Shown here: positions 36,288 through 38,906 of the stretch, piece after piece
Layout of the letters: each line of letters starts with the position of its first letter
Position numbering within the stretch: position 1 is the stretch's first letter
Assembly: GCA_017461605.1 (NCBI GenBank)
Contig: JAFTXN010000008.1
Coordinates: 1 to 38,906 of the forward strand
Direction: 5' to 3'
DNA: 38,906 bases
From: Bacteroidaceae bacterium
GTDB taxonomy: Bacteria > Bacteroidota > Bacteroidia > Bacteroidales > Bacteroidaceae
The notes under the pieces: generated by a model
Seen by the model: only the letters and a program-made list of their open reading frames with translations
The model's database searches: none
What the model was told of the DNA's origin: nothing
Translations under genes and position numbers: made by a program

Positions 36288-37553
36288 ATGTTTGCCCTGG
36301 CCGATTGTAACAACTTCTTTGCTTCTTGTGAGCGGGTATTCCGTCCCGACTTGCGAGGGAAACCCGTCATTGTCTTGTCGAACAATGACGGCTGCGCTAT
36401 TGCAAGAAGCAACGAAGCCAAGGCCTTGGGTATAAAGATGGGAGCACCGTTTTTTAAGATAAGAGACATTGTCAGAAGGCATAATGTAGCGGTGTTTTCC
36501 GGAAATATGGCACTCTATGGCGATATGTCGCAACGGGTTCGTTGGGTGTTGGAAGAGTTTGCTCCCGGCATCGAGGTCTATTCCATCGATGAGGCATTCT
36601 TGGATCTCAGGGGGATGAAAAATATAGACTTTGATGCGTATGCGAAGCGTATCTCTGCACAATGTAGGAAGATGACCTCTATCCCGGTTTCGGTAGGCAT
36701 CGCTCCGACCAAGACGCTTGCCAAGATAGCCTCGAAACTCTGCAAGCAATATCCGAAACTGAGAGGCGGTTGCTACATGCATCGCCCGCAGGACATTGAA
36801 AAGGTGTTGCGCAAGTTCCCGATAGAGGAAGTTTGGGGCATTGGGCGTCGCTCTGCTCCGAAGTTGAAAGCGAGGGGTGTCAATACTGCATACGAGTTTA
36901 CGCAATTGCCCGAAGGAGTTGTGCGGATGATGCTTGGCATTGGTGGTGTCAGAACATGGAAAGAACTGCGAGGCATCCCTTGCCTAGAGTTTGAAGACGG
37001 ATTTGAGGCAAAGCAGTCGATATGCGTTTCGCGCAGTTTCTCTTCCGAGATATATGAGGTGAAGGAACTGCAGGAGCAAATTGCTAATTTTGCTTCCGCT
37101 ATGGCAAGTAAGTTGCGCCAGCAGCAGTCGGTAACATCGGAAATGGTGGTTTTCGCCTATACCAATCGTTTCAGGGAGGATGTGCCGCAGATACATGCCA
37201 ACACCCTTGTGTCATTCATCACTCCCACAGCCGAGGAGCGTATCATCATTGCGCAAGCTGTGAGTGCCGCCAAAACCCTGTTTAAGCAAGGCTTTGGATA
37301 TAAGAAAGCGGGAGTGATTGCCACGAAGATAGTTCCCGAGAAGCATGTGATGCACTCGTTGTTTGAAGACCGGGAAGCCGTCGAGCGCGAGCACAAGATA
37401 ACATCAGCCTTGGATGCCATCAATGCTACCTTTGGTAAAGGAACCATCAAATTGGCCGTTCAGGGAAGTGGAGAAATCAAGTCGTCGAGTGAAAATCAAT
37501 CGCCACACTACACGACGCGATGGAGCGATATCCCCCACGTAACAATCAAATAG
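36288..37553 (+). CDS. umuC: Y-family DNA polymerase V catalytic subunit
   Basis: Error-prone translesion polymerase. The metal-binding residues are Asp6 (ALADCNNFF) and Asp101-Glu102 (YSIDEAFLDL), at the same positions as in E. coli UmuC. Also present are VLSNNDGCAIARSNEAKALG, SVGIAPTKTLAKIASKL and the helix-hairpin-helix-like WGIGRRSAPKLKARGV. The C-terminus ends SPHYTTRWSDIP, the usual UmuC tail. 421 aa. It forms a two-gene operon with umuD. The 230 bp after it show no terminator and no gene. Confidence 0.95.
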   Translation: MFALADCNNFFASCERVFRPDLRGKPVIVLSNNDGCAIARSNEAKALGIKMGAPFFKIRDIVRRHNVAVFSGNMALYGDMSQRVRWVLEEFAPGIEVYSIDEAFLDLRGMKNIDFDAYAKRISAQCRKMTSIPVSVGIAPTKTLAKIASKLCKQYPKLRGGCYMHRPQDIEKVLRKFPIEEVWGIGRRSAPKLKARGVNTAYEFTQLPEGVVRMMLGIGGVRTWKELRGIPCLEFEDGFEAKQSICVSRSFSSEIYEVKELQEQIANFASAMASKLRQQQSVTSEMVVFAYTNRFREDVPQIHANTLVSFITPTAEERIIIAQAVSAAKTLFKQGFGYKKAGVIATKIVPEKHVMHSLFEDREAVEREHKITSALDAINATFGKGTIKLAVQGSGEIKSSSENQSPHYTTRWSDIPHVTIK

Positions 37554-37783
37554 CAGAACTTCAGTATTGGTTACGGCCTTGATGAGCAAACTCAAACCAC
37601 ATGCAATAGGTCTGGGTTAATCAACACGATGCAACAGATTTAGCAGAAATTGTGTCATAGGAACACTAATCACACTCTAAGTTTGTTGCGTGTAATCAGT
37701 TGTGATATCCTGCGAATACGAATAAGGCTTTGATAAAGATGTTGTTTTTTTAAAGAATTTTATGTAAGTAAAAATAAGTTTCG

Positions 37784-37791
37784 TACATTTG
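37784..37791 (+). promoter_or_regulatory. -7 box of the structured leader
   Basis: TACATTTG, a perfect TAnnTTTG. The expected start of transcription is about 37797, directly in front of the first leader hairpin. The -33 region is A/T-rich without a clear TTTG. Confidence 0.6.
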
Positions 37792-37796
37792 CGGCA

Positions 37797-38114
37797 AGAC
37801 GGAGAAGTTCCGTTTGCGACATATTGAAATAACGTAGAAGCGTTATGCTAGTCTTGTAACATTGAAACCTAGGAAATTTCAAAGTACATACAAGGGATGG
37901 CATAGTGGTTCTCACGCGTATAGCGTGGGCTGCTACCCCATTTGTGTATGTACGGGTTTTCCTAGGACCTCAATGTTTAGAATGGCACACCAGTCCCACG
38001 CTTTGTGCGTATTATAATAAACATTGTTCTTTGGGGATTGGAGGACGAGAGGGAGCCTAGGGTTAAGACAGGCTTCCAAGTAAGAATAAATCTAATCACA
38101 ATAAACAATAAATT
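37797..38114 (+). ncRNA. Candidate structured 5' leader or small RNA
   Basis: Ordered stems can be drawn. H1 ACGGA/TCCGT (37799-37813). H2 ATAACG/CGTTAT (37829-37846). A long nested domain at 37858-37977: AACATTGA/TCAATGTT, CCTAGGAAA/TTTCCTAGG, GTACATAC/GTATGTAC and a tip CTCACGC/GCGTGGG. H5 GGGAGCCT/AGGCTTCC (38051-38077). Two rival pairings exist: CAATGTTTA (37971-37979) with TAAACATTG (38018-38026, 9 bp), and AGCGTGGG (37922-37929) with CCCACGCT (37995-38002, 8 bp). Each would break a helix of the long domain. The RNA ends 30-40 nt before the ATG of the leucine-rich repeat gene. I do not recognise a known family; 6S-type or Bacteroidales-specific RNAs are alternatives. Confidence 0.55.
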
Positions 38115-38519
38115 ATGGAAAAACTCAGAACTTTCTTATTGGCATTCTTAATGCTGATAGGTTGTGTAACAGTGTCGGCTTATGACGTCGAAGTGGACGG
38201 GATATATTATGACCTAGACTCAACGTCGCATGAGGCGAAAGTAACGTACAAGGCACTTGATGGGAATGTTAATCAGAGCGATTATTCTGGTGATGTTGTA
38301 ATTCCTACAACAATTTCTGTTGAAGGGGTGGCTTATGGTGTTGCTTCTATTGGAGATTATGCGTTCAGAGGTTGCAGTGGTCTGACTTCCATTGCGCTTC
38401 CCGAAGGTGTCACCTCTATTGGAAATTGGGCGTTCAATGGTTGCAGTGGTCTAACTTCCATTGCGCTTCCGGATGGGGTTACTGCTATTGGATACGAAAC
38501 CTTTTCTGATTGTATTTAG
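38115..38519 (+). pseudogene. BspA-type leucine-rich repeat surface protein, truncated
   Basis: 134-aa exported protein. Residues 1-22 are a signal peptide (MEKLRTFLLAFLMLIGCVTV, cut near VSA). A beta region follows (VDGIYYDLDSTS...). Then come 23-residue LRR_5 repeats: one at 38349-38417, a second at 38418-38486 and a third that breaks off after IGYETFSDC. Repeats have the pattern IGxxAFxGCSGLTSIALPxGVTx. Family members usually have many more repeats and often a C-terminal sorting domain; here a stop (TAG at 38517-38519) comes two codons after the repeat pattern is lost. It is most likely truncated by an insertion. A short functional protein is possible. Confidence 0.7.
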
Positions 38520-38522
38520 AAG

Positions 38523-38552
38523 CCCAAAACAACCCAAAACAACCAGAAATAA
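38523..38552 (+). repeat. Three 10-bp tandem repeats
   Basis: CCCAAAACAA occurs twice in direct succession (38523-38532, 38533-38542), followed by the variant CCAGAAATAA (38543-38552). They begin 3 nt after the truncated gene's stop codon. Confidence 0.75.
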
Positions 38553-38711
38553 CCATTTATAAACCTTTAATTATCAGTACATTCTAAAATTTAACACTTT
38601 CAGACTGCTTTTTGATGGTTCCCAAATTTCCACATATTTTTGATACATATTTCTGACGTGGAGAATTTGCGGAGCTTATTTTTTGTCATTTCGTGTAGAT
38701 AGTTGACAAGG

Positions 38712-38820
38712 GTTTACAACCGTTTACGATGAGTGGCAAATTCCGCCCCGATATGTGAGGATTATCACATCGAGTAGAAAGGCGACAACGGTTTACTACT
38801 GTTTACCTCCGTTCACCACT
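38712..38820 (+). repeat. GTTTAC repeats spaced 10 bp
   Basis: GTTTACAACC-GTTTACGATG at 38712-38731 and GTTTACTACT-GTTTACCTCC-GTTCACCACT at 38791-38820. The 10-bp phase puts all copies on one face of the helix, as for a multimeric DNA-binding protein. An inverted copy GTAAAC lies at 38852-38857, just before the next ORF. Confidence 0.65.
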
Positions 38821-38867
38821 TCAGATACATGAGAATGAAGAAGTGAAATTAGTAAACGATAAGCAGT

Positions 38868-38906
38868 ATGAAAGTAACCAAGAAATGTGCTTTTTGTGGT
38901 CAGTCC
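38868..38906 (+). CDS. Start of a zinc-ribbon ORF (13 codons visible)
   Basis: ATG at 38868 opens MKVTKKCAFCGQS, with a CxxC half-site. Small Bacteroidetes proteins that pair an N-terminal zinc ribbon with a helix-turn-helix, often excisionase-like and beside tyrosine recombinases, begin in this way. The visible part is too short for more than a suggestion. Confidence 0.4.
   Translation, partial: MKVTKKCAFCGQS

Larger units (their letters stand above)
38513..38906 (+). mobile_element. Probable left end of an integrative element (continues past window)
   Basis: The sequence departs from the leucine-rich repeat pattern at about 38513 and becomes A/T-rich. It carries 10-bp tandem repeats at 38523-38552, GTTTAC repeats at 38712-38727 and 38791-38820 with an inverted copy at 38852-38857, and an inverted repeat ATGTGA/TCACAT (38753-38770). 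A zinc-ribbon ORF starts at 38868. Such repeat-dense ends next to a small DNA-binding protein are common at edges of Bacteroidales integrative elements. No integrase is visible in the window. Confidence 0.4.

Overview
The window comes from a Bacteroidales chromosome, probably Prevotellaceae or a near relative (inference). Three things point there. Two secreted proteins end in type IX secretion (T9SS) sorting domains, one of type A and one of type B. Promoters follow the Bacteroidetes pattern, with a TAnnTTTG -7 box and often a TTG/TTTG about 19-20 nt upstream. Most starts lack a Shine-Dalgarno sequence. Most of the window is ordinary housekeeping sequence. The intergenic repeats and the right-hand end are the unusual parts.

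Layout. 1-579: right part of a repeat element (copy A) and a promoter. 580-6073 (+): GNAT acetyltransferase, parE, coaD and a secreted S41 peptidase. 6367-6438: tRNA-Gln(TTG) with a very strong terminator. 6510-13314 (-): ddh, a POT peptide transporter, ybaK, uvrA and a T9SS type B protein; ybaK overlaps uvrA by 4 nt. 13315-14120: a promoter-bearing palindrome and repeat copy B. 14121-17585 (-): a 1154-aa T9SS surface protein with an F5/8 type C-like domain. 17586-18673: repeat copy C. 18674-23096 (+): sufC-sufD-sufS, ybjQ and rnhB, with no sufB alongside. 23154-31154 (-): a giant alpha-2-macroglobulin-like protein, a YbhN/LPG-synthase-type membrane protein whose GTG start abuts a terminator, and metY. 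31155-31816: three 84-bp palindromic units and the rpsL promoter. 31817-35302 (+): rpsL-rpsG-fusA-rpsJ, closed by a terminator instead of continuing into rplC. 35425-37553 (+): a small basic ORF and umuD-umuC. 37554-38519: a promoter, a highly structured ~315-nt leader and a BspA-type leucine-rich repeat gene that stops in its third repeat. 38513-38906: sequence of different character with 10-bp tandem repeats and the start of a zinc-ribbon ORF, probably the left end of an integrative element.

Best candidates for something undescribed: (1) the leader at 37797-38114, which has nested helices and two sets of mutually exclusive pairings; (2) a ~415-bp inverted-pair element with ~50-bp terminal inverted repeats, present two and a half times; (3) the palindromic units that carry a Bacteroidetes -7 box at their edge and form promoters of neighbouring genes.
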